Assembly (NCBI GenBank): GCA_937894495.1
Contig: CALCRR010000263.1
Location: 1-8,396, forward strand
Direction: 5' to 3'
Source of the DNA: an uncultured Ruminococcus sp.
Lineage (GTDB): Bacteria; Bacillota; Clostridia; Oscillospirales; Ruminococcaceae
DNA length: 8,396 nucleotides
This document shows, one piece after another, positions 1-5,574 of this stretch. A program made the translations under genes and the position numbers. The notes below the pieces were generated by a model. The model did no database searches. It was not told the DNA's origin and saw only the letters and a list, made by a program, of their open reading frames with translations. Position 1 is the stretch's first letter. Each line of letters begins with the position of its first letter.

Positions 1-2
1 GA

Positions 3-86
3 CTAACATACCACAAACACTACACTAAGAGAGGCAAAAGCCAGTTAAGTCCCGTCATTATAGACGAATGTGAGATAATTGGTTAG
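3..86 (+). other. Open reading-frame tail entering from the left edge
   Basis: A plus-strand frame is open from the window edge to a TAG stop at 84-86 (28 codons), ending in ...LSPVIIDECEIIG. It lies in the sequence that replaces the 3' end of int1. The LSP near the end is faintly like the C-terminus of IS3-type transposases. The bases just before position 110 (CTTTTTGTTGGGTAGAG) faintly recall an IS3-type terminus. The frame is short and could be chance; I do not assign a function. Confidence 0.15.
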
Positions 87-1031
87 TGCGGTTCTTTTTG
101 TTGGGTAGAGATGTCTTATAGCATGGTATTTGATAGATGGTACATCTGCTTTTTTCAGGAAAGCCTTGTATCTGTTTTCAAAGGTGCGGGGTTCTACAAT
201 TTTTTCAGTGCCGGAAAGGACATAACCGCTGTCGGAGGCGCGGTATTCTTTCAGCATATTGATAAGAAAATTCGGAAGAGGAATGTCCCTTACAGACGAT
301 TCCGACTTGGGCGCTGTCACCTTGACGGCAGTTTTCCTTTCCTGACCGTAGACCCGAATACGCTGAACTGTCTTTGTCACATGAAGTACTTTCAGATCAA
401 AGTCAATATCCGCCCATTTCAGAGCGCAGACCTCGCCTATACGCATTCCTGTGAAAAGCGTGAGAACAATTCCGCAGCCGGTATTTGTATGCTCTTCCTC
501 GGCGGTTTTGATGATCGTTTTCTGTTCTTCCTGCGTGAAAACAGTAGTTTCCTTACACTTTTTCTTAGGTAGCTCCGCATTTCTTACGAGATTGGCGTAA
601 TTGTAATTTATTTCTGCCCATTTTGCAGCAGTTTTTATCATCGTCACCATATCGCTTATGTACTTCGGTGATAGTCCCTCGTTCAACTTATAAGTCACAA
701 AAGTGCTGACAAGGTTGACATCAAGATTACTGTATTTCAGCTCTCTAAAGTACGGTTCAAGGTGCTTTTCAAGCTTGTGCCGGTAGCTTGCATAGCTGCT
801 TTCCTTGATCGACGGTCTATGTGCTTCAAGCCACATCTTCAAAATATCGACCACAAGCAGTACACACCTCACTGACGGCACAAGAACTTCATTGCGCAGC
901 TTATTGAGCTTCGCCTTTGCCTCGGTGTAGCTTTTTCCGTAAACAGAACGGTATTTCTTCCCATTATAGTAATATCTTCCCTCCCAGCGCCCGTCAGCGC
1001 GGTGATATATGTTGTTTCCTTTCCTTGCCAT
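45..1031 (-). pseudogene. Tyrosine integrase (int1), C-terminally truncated
   Basis: Phage/ICE-type tyrosine recombinase, which would catalyse site-specific strand exchange. The ATG at 1029-1031 is chosen because AGGAGG sits 7 bases upstream; the earlier in-frame start overlaps that site. Domains over 328 residues: an N-terminal arm-binding region with DGRWEGRYYYNGKKYRS (about residues 14-33), a SAM-like core-binding domain (about 60-160), then the catalytic domain. The first catalytic Arg (TGMRIGE, about residue 197), the beta-hairpin Lys (about 242) and the HxxR box (HAIRH, about 303-307) are present. After HAIRH the sequence no longer resembles an integrase. The LGHxS box and nucleophilic Tyr, both present in the related int2, are missing, so about 55 residues are lost and it should be inactive. 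The break is at position 110. Confidence 0.85.
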
Positions 1032-1124
1032 TATTGTTCCTCCTGACACGACCTTTGACGGTTTATTTCATTTGAAAAAGACTTGAACGCAGCTGCTTAT
1101 GATAAACATCAATTTGCGTAATAC

Positions 1125-1140
1125 AAGTGTAGCCACACTT
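1125..1140. promoter_or_regulatory. Short dyad upstream of int1
   Basis: AAGTGT-AGCC-ACACTT is a perfect 6-bp inverted repeat with a 4-base centre, about 95 bp upstream of the int1 start. It could be an operator or recombinase arm site; nothing in the sequence decides between these. Confidence 0.3.
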
Positions 1141-1167
1141 TGACTAATCGACCTTTGAAATGCGTCA

Positions 1168-1208
1168 CCAAATTATTAAAATTGACGAATTTTATTTTAT
1201 AAATTTGG
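1168..1208. repeat. AT-rich nested dyad upstream of int1
   Basis: Outer arms CCAAATT (1168-1174) and AATTTGG (1202-1208) enclose inner arms AAAATT (1178-1183) and AATTTT (1188-1193) around GACG. It sits just before the plus-strand promoter at 1226 and could be a protein-binding site. Function unknown. Confidence 0.35.
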
Positions 1209-1225
1209 AAATAATGCTAAAGTCC

Positions 1226-1254
1226 TTGACTTTTTATTTTTGTAATGTTATACT
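1226..1254 (+). promoter_or_regulatory. Sigma-A-type promoter divergent from int1
   Basis: TTGACT (1226-1231), a 17-bp spacer, then TATACT (1249-1254): each box has five of six consensus bases with ideal spacing. It points right, away from int1. No gene follows on the plus strand; a hairpin with a T-run lies about 70-110 bp downstream. The layout parallels the outward promoter beside int2. Confidence 0.55.
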
Positions 1255-1323
1255 TAAAATGTGAATATATTGTATCGTCTTGTATTTTCAACACTATCTA
1301 TGGCTACAGGTCGGTATTTTTTG

Positions 1324-1364
1324 CGTGAATGACATTTCGTAAATGAAAATCTTTCACGATTTTT
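1324..1364 (+). terminator. Possible plus-strand intrinsic terminator
   Basis: CGTGAA (1324-1329) pairs with TTCACG (1353-1358), and inside it CATTT (1333-1337) pairs with AAATG (1341-1345). A run of five T follows at 1360-1364. With the promoter at 1226-1254 it would define a transcript of about 105 nt. The stem is interrupted, so this is a moderate call. Confidence 0.35.
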
Positions 1365-1373
1365 ATTATACAA

Positions 1374-1388
1374 CGGAAGTGTCTTCCG
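1374..1388 (-). terminator. Weak hairpin after the SLOG gene
   Basis: CGGAAG-TGT-CTTCCG is a perfect 6-bp stem 13 bases beyond the stop of the minus-strand SLOG gene. On the minus strand it is followed by TTGTATAAT rather than a clean T-run, so termination would be weak. Confidence 0.25.
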
Positions 1389-1400
1389 CATAAACAATCC

Positions 1401-1536
1401 TCACTCGTTGTTCTTCACAAGATTGATAATTTCCTTGCCTTGATCATCTGCATATTTCACAGCTGTCCATGCCCCACCGCATTTTCTTTCCACGGCACAA
1501 ATAATTAAATCAGCACGATCAACCATTGATTTATTT
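1401..1536 (-). pseudogene. 3' part of the SLOG-family gene, separated by the ISL3 element
   Basis: The minus strand reads ...SMVDRADLIICAVERK, then about 27 more residues, to a TGA at 1401-1403. No start codon or ribosome site belongs to it. Joined to the fragment at 3262-3607 after removing the IS and one target copy, it restores 474 nt (158 codons) in one frame. At the join the reading is RNK-SMVDRAD, the conserved RNxxMVDxAD-type segment of SLOG proteins. So this is the displaced end of one gene, not a separate gene. The last residues are NLVKNNE. It cannot be expressed as part of the original protein while the IS is present. Confidence 0.85.
1529..1536. repeat. Left target-site duplication of the ISL3 element
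   Basis: ATTTATTT directly abuts the left IS end and is repeated at 3262-3269 directly after the right end. Eight bases is the duplication size usual for ISL3-family transposition. Confidence 0.85.
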
Positions 1537-1567
1537 GGCTCTTCAGGCATGATGGTGGGTTACAATC
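1537..1567. repeat. Left terminal inverted repeat of the ISL3 element
   Basis: Begins GGCTCTTCAGGCAT and ends with GTGGGTTACAATC. It pairs without gaps against the reverse complement of 3231-3261 (22 of 31 positions). The transposase stop lies 23 bp inside. Confidence 0.8.
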
Positions 1568-1589
1568 AGCCTAAAATCCCATAAACACG

Positions 1590-2945
1590 TCACAATCCCG
1601 GTATAGTTTTTCGGTTGGGAAGTGGAATGCGTAAATCCGAGCAAACCAAGTATACCATATCGATCAGATTCCGGGTATTGCGGAAGCCGTAGGCTTTGCG
1701 GATGACAAGCTTGATCTTGTTGTTGGTAGCTTCAATTCTGGCATTGCTCATCCCAAGGCGTATGGCATTCAATATATGATCCTTGTGCCGTTTAATTTTC
1801 TTGTAGAGTTCATACACGGCAGGGATACGGCTGTGCGAAGCTCGCCACAGCCAATTCTTCAATCCAATTTCGGCTTCGTCCGGATCTTTCAGCTTCAGAA
1901 GAAGCCGCAAAGATTCCTTGAGACAGTAAGTACGATACAAGCGCTTATCGGTTTTGGAGATCATTTCAACTCTGATCTTCTGCTTTTCGGTCAGATTTTC
2001 AGGTGCTTTGCCGAGCGCATAAGATGAGTTTTTGATCTCGTCAGCTTTTTCTGCTGCCTGACGAATTTCCTGCGTGGCAGGATCGTCTTCCTTCGGTCTG
2101 CCCGGATTTCGAGGGTTAGCTTTTTTTAGCGCCTTTACCTGCGCATAGGCATCACGCCAAGACTCTCGTCTGACCTCATCAAGCGTGTCCATAGCCCACT
2201 GGACAACATGGAACTGATCGACGCAGCGAACACAGTCGGGAGTGAATTCATTGACGCACTCCGTTATCCATTTAGCGCCGTCACCTGTGACGACCTTAAT
2301 GCTTGCACGCTGCTCCTCGGTGAGCTGCTGATAGAATTTTTCAAGCACGGATTTTCCGTGACCGAGGGCAACCCAAACCACAGTATTTGTGTCATGATTG
2401 ACGATGACAGTGATGTATTTATGCCCCTTTTTGTAGCTTGTCTCGTCTATCCCGATGTTGACAAGATTGTCCAACCTATGCGAGATCTCAGGCTCGATAA
2501 CGTCTTTTGTTCGGCTGACACATCTGCCGACTGTCTCCCAGTCCACACGGAAATACTCCGCAACGGCACTGCGTGGGAGATGCACCGCAAACCAAGCTAC
2601 AGTCAGGTCAAAATCCTTCGTGAAACCACTTCCGGGATACGCCCACGGAACATCGGCAACGACCACTCCGTGGTTAGGACACTCAATACGATGCGTCCGG
2701 TATTCGATCTCGACAAGTGTTGCACCAAAGTCAAGCCCTCTCCAGATGCGGGACTTCCTGCAGCGGGAATCATATCCGGGACAGCGCCTGTGACAGTACG
2801 GACAGTCGTTCTCATGCCACTTAGTCGGACGCGCTTGAATGCGAATGTGGTTGACGTTATCGGTATCCGTGTAGAACTCGCATCCGGTGATGACTGTGTT
2901 CTTGAAATTGAGCAGCTTCTTGCAGAGAGACTTGGCAGATTCCAT
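1590..2945 (-). CDS. tnp: ISL3-family transposase
   Basis: DDE transposase that cuts and joins the ends of its own IS. The ATG at 2943-2945 is preferred (451 residues) because a GGAGG lies 11 bases upstream; the GTG four codons earlier overlaps that site. Features in order: an N-terminal zinc-binding region with CPYCHRRC (Cys48, Cys51, Cys55) and a later CPNHG, a helix-turn-helix-like region (about 125-145), then the catalytic core with Asp167 (GIDETS), Asp222 (VTGDGA) and Glu405 (NARIEATNNK). The DQFHVVQWA segment is typical of the family. Length is normal for ISL3 transposases and there is no frameshift, so it is probably functional. A promoter with a TTGACA box lies upstream at 3123-3151. 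Confidence 0.93.
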   Translation of the reverse strand: MESAKSLCKKLLNFKNTVITGCEFYTDTDNVNHIRIQARPTKWHENDCPYCHRRCPGYDSRCRKSRIWRGLDFGATLVEIEYRTHRIECPNHGVVVADVPWAYPGSGFTKDFDLTVAWFAVHLPRSAVAEYFRVDWETVGRCVSRTKDVIEPEISHRLDNLVNIGIDETSYKKGHKYITVIVNHDTNTVVWVALGHGKSVLEKFYQQLTEEQRASIKVVTGDGAKWITECVNEFTPDCVRCVDQFHVVQWAMDTLDEVRRESWRDAYAQVKALKKANPRNPGRPKEDDPATQEIRQAAEKADEIKNSSYALGKAPENLTEKQKIRVEMISKTDKRLYRTYCLKESLRLLLKLKDPDEAEIGLKNWLWRASHSRIPAVYELYKKIKRHKDHILNAIRLGMSNARIEATNNKIKLVIRKAYGFRNTRNLIDMVYLVCSDLRIPLPNRKTIPGL

Positions 2946-3032
2946 ATTCGGGAGCACCTCCGGTGCGGTAAATGCAGAGTGTGTACTCTAACATTTTACC
3001 GTATCCGGGCGGGCACTGCAAGACGTCCGCCA

Positions 3033-3154
3033 CCCTTGACAGAACCTGAAAGAAATGCTATGAAGTCGTTGCCGACGGTGACGAACTAGGGAACAGCTCA
3101 GTGGGTTCACCGTCGGTCAGCCATTGTAGCATTTCTTTCAGAACCTGTCAAGGG
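3033..3154. repeat. Nested palindrome in the IS leader
   Basis: Two 28-base arms (3033-3060 and 3127-3154) are reverse complements except for three central bases. Inside them CCGACGGTGA (3072-3081) pairs perfectly with TCACCGTCGG (3107-3116). Each outer arm contains a TTGACA box 17 bases from a -10-like box, so the two arms carry mirror-image promoters facing each other. It may be an internal regulatory structure of the IS or a small inserted element. Confidence 0.8.
3123..3151 (-). promoter_or_regulatory. Likely transposase promoter
   Basis: Minus-strand TTGACA (3146-3151), a 17-bp spacer and TACAAT (3123-3128) point toward the transposase. Transcription would start near 3116, at the edge of the inner palindrome, giving a leader of about 170 nt that begins with a stable hairpin. 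That could limit transposase expression. Confidence 0.6.
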
Positions 3155-3230
3155 CAAGCCGCTGACGCGGTGGCTGGTTTTGCCTCCGGTTCGGAATCTA
3201 AGAACAGCTCTGATGTGAGTGTGACAGGTG

Positions 3231-3261
3231 GATTCTCACCCACACTTATGCCAGAAGCCTC
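3231..3261. repeat. Right terminal inverted repeat of the ISL3 element
   Basis: Its reverse complement begins GAGGCTTCTGGCAT and continues with GTGGGTGAGAATC, matching the left end at 22 of 31 positions. It abuts the ATTTATTT duplication at 3262. Confidence 0.8.
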
Positions 3262-3269
3262 ATTTATTT
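3262..3269. repeat. Right target-site duplication of the ISL3 element
   Basis: ATTTATTT, identical to 1529-1536. On the minus strand it forms the AAATAAAT at the break in the SLOG gene (codons AAT AAA T..). Confidence 0.85.
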
Positions 3270-3607
3270 CGGATAGTGATAGCCGCCTTGAAATGAGCGT
3301 TCACCGATTCCTGACAAATCTCAACTTCATCATAATAAGCAAGATAACTCTCCATGTTGTCCCTATATTCAGCACGTTCATAAGGCAGAACCAGCACAAG
3401 CGACATATTGCCATCCCCATGTAATTTTACAGTCTCACGAACAGCAGATGCGGCAACCTGATCAAAATCGCCATCCCTACCGACAAGGAACTCGACGTAT
3501 TCTTTGGTATCTATCAGCTTACGAAGAATAGGTCTGATTTTTTCCTCTATCATGTATTGATTTGAAAGCTTTCTATGCCCGAAAAATGCAACAGAGTATG
3601 TATTCAT
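3262..3607 (-). pseudogene. SLOG-family protein gene, 5' part, interrupted by the ISL3 element
   Basis: Start ATG at 3605-3607 with GGAGGAG about 5 bases upstream. The protein begins MNTYSVAFFGHRKLS. The GHR motif after the first strand and the acidic-glycine stretch GRDGDFDQVAASAVRE (about residues 43-58) are typical of SLOG/YpsA-like Rossmann proteins, which are thought to bind nucleotide-type ligands; no reaction can be assigned. In this half the frame ends three bases after the IS junction (...TIRNK then stop). Rejoined with 1401-1528 the gene encodes 157 residues, a usual length for small SLOG proteins. Its upstream region contains the left inverted repeat of the int2 segment, so inversion of that segment would change what transcribes it. 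Confidence 0.8.
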
Positions 3608-3647
3608 AACGCTCCTCCGCTCTTGAATAATGCTTACCTTTTGATAT

Positions 3648-3676
3648 ATAATAATTAAGTAAGCCACATTTCGCAA
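3648..3676 (-). promoter_or_regulatory. Possible SLOG gene promoter overlapping the left inverted repeat
   Basis: Minus-strand TTGCGA (3671-3676, four of six consensus) lies 17 bp from TATTAT (3648-3653, five of six). The -35 box is inside the 20-bp inverted repeat and overlaps the GATTTTGCG motif. It looks weaker than the switch promoter that inversion would bring here. Confidence 0.4.
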
Positions 3677-3688
3677 AATCAATCATTT
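3669..3688. repeat. Left inverted repeat of the int2 segment
   Basis: TTTCGCAAAATCAATCATTT is the exact reverse complement of 4937-4956. It lies 69 bp beyond the int2 stop and 61 bp upstream of the SLOG start. It is a probable crossover site for int2. Confidence 0.85.
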
Positions 3689-3757
3689 CGGGATAAAAGT
3701 CTCGTTTCTGACGCTATTATTCAATTTTCAAGCTGCTGTTTTGACGAACCTTTTACG

Positions 3758-4843
3758 TTAAGAAGCTATCGTCATGAGGTTCATGCAGTTCCGCTTATGC
3801 TCCATTGAGGTATGAATGTACCTGTCGAGCGTGACTTGAACGCTGCTGTGTCCAAGTATCTCGGAAAGCGTCTTTACATCAAATCCAAGCTCGACCGCAC
3901 CGCTGGCGAAGCAATGGCGGCACACATGGAAATTAAAATATCCTATCCCAGCGTTTTCCAGTATACGCTTAAAACGATACTGCATGGTGCGCGGCTCAAT
4001 CGGCTTTTCAGTACCAGTAAGAACAAAAGCACTATTTTTACTTTTCAGCTCTTTGAGCATGGGCATGATACAGTCTGGAATGGGAATCTCACGGCGCGAG
4101 GACTGGCTTTTGGGTTCAGCGATTATTACTTTGGTTTTGCTGTCACCCTCGAAACACTGTATGCGCTGAATCGTGTGTCTGACGGTCAAAATACGTTTTT
4201 CCATGTCGATGTTCTCCCACCGCAGGGCGCAGATCTCGCCTATCCTCATTCCTGTGTAAAGCGAAAGAGCCGCGCCGAGAGTGGACGTATTGCGATTATT
4301 GTTGATATAATTTGCAAGACGCTTCTGCTCGTCCTTGCTCATAATCGTGATCTCAGGCTTCGACTTCTTCGGCATGATTATACCGTCAGTTACGTTATTG
4401 ATGTGGTATTCGCGGCTTGCATATTTAAAAATCGACTTCAATACGACCATTATATCGCTTATATAACGCACCGAAAGACCTTCATGTAGCTTTTTCTCCA
4501 TAAATTCATAGATAGCTTTTGCCTTTATGACAGCAGCGTTCATGCCTCCAAATCCCGGAATGATATGTTTTTCTATCTTCATTCGGTAGTTGGCGGCGGT
4601 TGATTCCTTGATGCGGTTCTTGCACACAGAGAACCATTCGAGCGCCAGCTCCTTGACGGTCATTTCCGTTATTTGCTCTGTGCTATGCTCCGTGTTCTGA
4701 CAAGCAGCTACCATTTTGAACTCCGCTTCTTCCTTGGTTTTTCCATAGAAGGAACGGTATTTTTTATGTCCTTGTTCGCTGCCAAGCGAAATCCTGCATT
4801 CCCAGCGACCGTCCTTTCGTCTATATGTCGTCCCTCTTATCAT
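3758..4843 (-). CDS. Tyrosine recombinase / integrase (int2), intact
   Basis: Site-specific tyrosine recombinase, homologous to int1 throughout. The ATG at 4841-4843 is chosen for its GGAGG 6 bases upstream, giving 361 residues; upstream in-frame starts lack a ribosome site and run through the divergent promoter. Order: an N-terminal arm-binding region (RKDGRWECRI, then KKYRSFYGK), a SAM-like core-binding domain (about 65-165) and the catalytic domain. All catalytic residues are visible: Arg200 (TGMRIGE), Lys245 (EPKSQ), His306 and Arg309 (HVCRH), His332 (LGHSS) and Tyr342 (LDRYIH). Length and motifs match integrases of conjugative and mobilisable elements. Because the gene sits between inverted repeats it may act as an invertase; it could also be, or have been, the element's integrase. 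Confidence 0.92.
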   Translation of the reverse strand: MIRGTTYRRKDGRWECRISLGSEQGHKKYRSFYGKTKEEAEFKMVAACQNTEHSTEQITEMTVKELALEWFSVCKNRIKESTAANYRMKIEKHIIPGFGGMNAAVIKAKAIYEFMEKKLHEGLSVRYISDIMVVLKSIFKYASREYHINNVTDGIIMPKKSKPEITIMSKDEQKRLANYINNNRNTSTLGAALSLYTGMRIGEICALRWENIDMEKRILTVRHTIQRIQCFEGDSKTKVIIAEPKSQSSRREIPIPDCIMPMLKELKSKNSAFVLTGTEKPIEPRTMQYRFKRILENAGIGYFNFHVCRHCFASGAVELGFDVKTLSEILGHSSVQVTLDRYIHTSMEHKRNCMNLMTIAS

Positions 4844-4871
4844 TTTATCCTCCAAAAATTTATCTGTACAA

Positions 4872-4900
4872 TTGACAATCGGCGCAAAATCGTGTATAAT
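4872..4900 (+). promoter_or_regulatory. Consensus sigma-A promoter within the invertible segment
   Basis: TTGACA (4872-4877), exactly 17 bp, then TATAAT (4895-4900): a perfect match to the housekeeping consensus. It reads right, out of the segment and away from int2. The spacer contains CGCAAAATC (4883-4891), the 9-mer also found in both inverted repeats and in the oriT-like hairpin, so a protein that binds that motif would occlude the promoter. Confidence 0.8.
4883..4891 (-). promoter_or_regulatory. GATTTTGCG motif in the promoter spacer
   Basis: One of six exact copies in the window. The others are 3672-3680 (-), 4945-4953 (+), 6431-6439 (+), 7572-7580 (+) and 7588-7596 (-). About 0.06 would be expected by chance on both strands at equal base use. 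Candidate operator or recombinase arm site. Confidence 0.45.
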
Positions 4901-4906
4901 ATCTTT

Positions 4907-4942
4907 ATGGAGAGTGCGGTTTACCGTCATTTCTCCAAATGA
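4907..4942 (+). CDS. Eleven-codon mini-ORF at the predicted transcript start
   Basis: Reads MESAVYRHFSK. Its ATG falls at the start point expected from the -10 box (7 bases downstream), with no room for a ribosome site, so translation would have to be leaderless. The stop TGA lies within the right inverted repeat (AAATGA), so the same peptide would end identically after inversion. It may be a leader peptide or chance. Confidence 0.25.
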   Translation: MESAVYRHFSK

Positions 4943-4956
4943 TTGATTTTGCGAAA
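4937..4956. repeat. Right inverted repeat of the int2 segment
   Basis: AAATGATTGATTTTGCGAAA, the exact reverse complement of 3669-3688. It lies 93 bp upstream of the int2 start and 36 bp downstream of the outward -10 box. Confidence 0.85.
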
Positions 4957-5089
4957 CGCTTCTGTATTTTTCTGCGTTTTCCGGATTAATATTTTTTTAT
5001 TTTCCGAAACCGGTGCCGTGACCGCTCTCGAAATTTTCAAGTTAAAGATCAGTTCACTGCGCCACTAAGATCGGCGTAATGAACTATTT

Positions 5090-5136
5090 CTAACCTTTAT
5101 GAGAGAGCCTTATAAATTTCACCTCTCATAAGTTAG
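5090..5136. repeat. Local palindrome at the edge of a dispersed repeat
   Basis: CTAACCTTTATGAGAG (5090-5105) opposes CTCTCATAAGTTAG (5123-5136), differing by a two-base insertion. The right arm belongs to the 44-bp repeat at 5118-5161, so two inverted copies of the CTAACTTATGAGAG core meet here. Confidence 0.55.
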
Positions 5137-5161
5137 GGGTTGAGAAGCCGATTTTTTTAGG
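5118..5161 (-). repeat. 44-bp dispersed repeat, copy A (inverted)
   Basis: The reverse complement matches 6536-6579 without gaps at 35 of 44 positions, including an exact 15-base core ACCCCTAACTTATGA. With copy B it brackets the convergent terminators and the frameshifted gene in inverted orientation. Confidence 0.65.
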
Positions 5162-5321
5162 TCAAAGCGAGTGATTTCTCTGTTTTTCACAAATCTGTAA
5201 ATTTCAACGCAAGGTTTACTGATATTTTTTACAAACTGCTTGACCATTTGCCCTATTTCCATGAATAATGAATCTTTAAACCATTATGAAAACTGATAGT
5301 CAGGCACAGATACTTTGCTGT

Positions 5322-5366
5322 AAAAAAAGAAGCTCCTTTTCAACACCAAAATGCCGAAAAAGAGCT
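5322..5366 (-). terminator. Minus-strand intrinsic terminator
   Basis: AGCTCCTTTTC (5331-5341) and GAAAAAGAGCT (5356-5366) form an 11-bp stem with one mismatch. On the minus strand it is followed by TCTTTTTTT (from the A-run 5322-5328). It would stop transcription arriving from the minus-strand gene at 5575-6344. Confidence 0.55.
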
Positions 5367-5389
5367 ATAAAAAAGTTATATAATCAAAA

Positions 5390-5474
5390 AAGCGTCGTAC
5401 AAACTGACCGAATAAACTCAGCGTTACAAGAAATTTAACGCTAAAGTTTATTGCTCGGATTTTGTACGACGCTT
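5390..5474. repeat. Long imperfect hairpin
   Basis: Outer arms AAGCGTCGTACAAA (5390-5403) and TTTGTACGACGCTT (5461-5474) are perfect complements. Inside, CCG pairs with CGG, AATAAACT with AGTTTATT (5411-5418 / 5445-5452) and AGCGTT with AACGCT (5420-5425 / 5437-5442), around an 11-base loop. A three-base bulge (GCT, 5453-5455) makes it asymmetric. No T-run follows on either side, so it is not a simple terminator. Confidence 0.8.
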
Positions 5475-5503
5475 ATATTTCGCAGCCTATGCCGGGCTTC
5501 ATT

Positions 5504-5545
5504 AAAGTGGGATTGGAGTTTTATTGCTCTAATCTCACTTTTTTA
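5504..5545 (+). terminator. Strong plus-strand intrinsic terminator
   Basis: AAAGTGGGATTGGAG (5504-5518) and CTCTAATCTCACTTT (5527-5541) form 15 continuous pairs, two of them G-U on the plus strand, with an 8-base loop, followed by T6 and ATTT. It ends plus-strand transcription just before the convergent gene whose stop is at 5575. Confidence 0.75.
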
Positions 5546-5574
5546 TTTCAATCCATTTATCAGCCATTCCGGTT

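Larger units (their letters stand above)
1032..1400. other. Non-coding region between int1 and the SLOG gene remnant
   Basis: No credible gene. AT-rich. It holds two dyads near the int1 start (1125-1140 and 1168-1208), a plus-strand promoter (1226-1254), a possible terminator hairpin (1324-1364) and a small dyad next to the SLOG stop (1374-1388). Confidence 0.6.
1537..3261 (-). mobile_element. Complete ISL3-family insertion sequence (1725 bp)
   Basis: Bounded by 31-bp imperfect terminal inverted repeats (1537-1567 and 3231-3261, 22 of 31 matches without gaps) and flanked by 8-bp direct repeats ATTTATTT. It carries one minus-strand ISL3-type transposase and about 280 bp of leader containing a large nested palindrome. 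It has split a SLOG-family gene in the same orientation. Ends, target duplication and transposase all look intact, suggesting a fairly recent and potentially active copy. Confidence 0.9.
3669..4956. other. Candidate invertible promoter segment carrying its own recombinase
   Basis: A 1288-bp segment bounded by perfect 20-bp inverted repeats. It contains only an intact tyrosine recombinase and an outward consensus promoter whose -10 box is 36 bp from the right repeat. In the orientation shown the promoter reads right. After inversion the -10 would lie at about 3725-3730 reading left, about 120 bp before the SLOG start codon. Known invertible promoters driven by tyrosine recombinases have this layout. 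Inversion itself is inferred, not seen. Confidence 0.65.
4907..5545 (+). ncRNA. Candidate structured non-coding RNA, about 640 nt
   Basis: Bounded by a perfect promoter (4872-4900) and a strong intrinsic terminator (5504-5545). No plus-strand frame of useful length lies between. Hairpins: 5051-5085 (AGTTCA/TGAACT and CGCC/GGCG with a symmetric 3x3 internal loop), 5090-5136 (CTAAC..TTATGAGAG/CTCTCATAAGTTAG), 5331-5366, and a long imperfect stem at 5390-5474. GAGAG..CGGT (4910-4920) can pair with ACCGCTCTC (5021-5029). I do not recognise it as a known RNA family. Alternatively it is degenerate intergenic DNA. The first 50 nt would be exchanged by inversion of the int2 segment. Confidence 0.4.

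Noticed and set aside
111..572. Plus-strand open frame of 153 codons
   Set aside because: Antisense shadow of int1; the minus frame carries clear integrase motifs.
1331..1360. Distant copy of the int2 inverted repeat beside int1
   Set aside because: TTTCGTAAATG...TTTCACGAT is only loosely similar and needs a gap; a terminator hairpin explains it better.
2208..3089. Plus-strand open frame of 293 codons
   Set aside because: Antisense to the ISL3 transposase, whose DDE residues and zinc motif are on the minus strand.
3812..4489. Plus-strand open frame of 225 codons
   Set aside because: Antisense shadow of int2; no family features or ribosome site.
5390..5474. Integron attC site
   Set aside because: The bulged hairpin is suggestive, but the expected GTTRRRY/RYYYAAC boxes are absent and there is no integron-type integrase or cassette array.
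4907..5545. Retron or group II intron
   Set aside because: No reverse transcriptase in the window and no recognisable domain V sequence.
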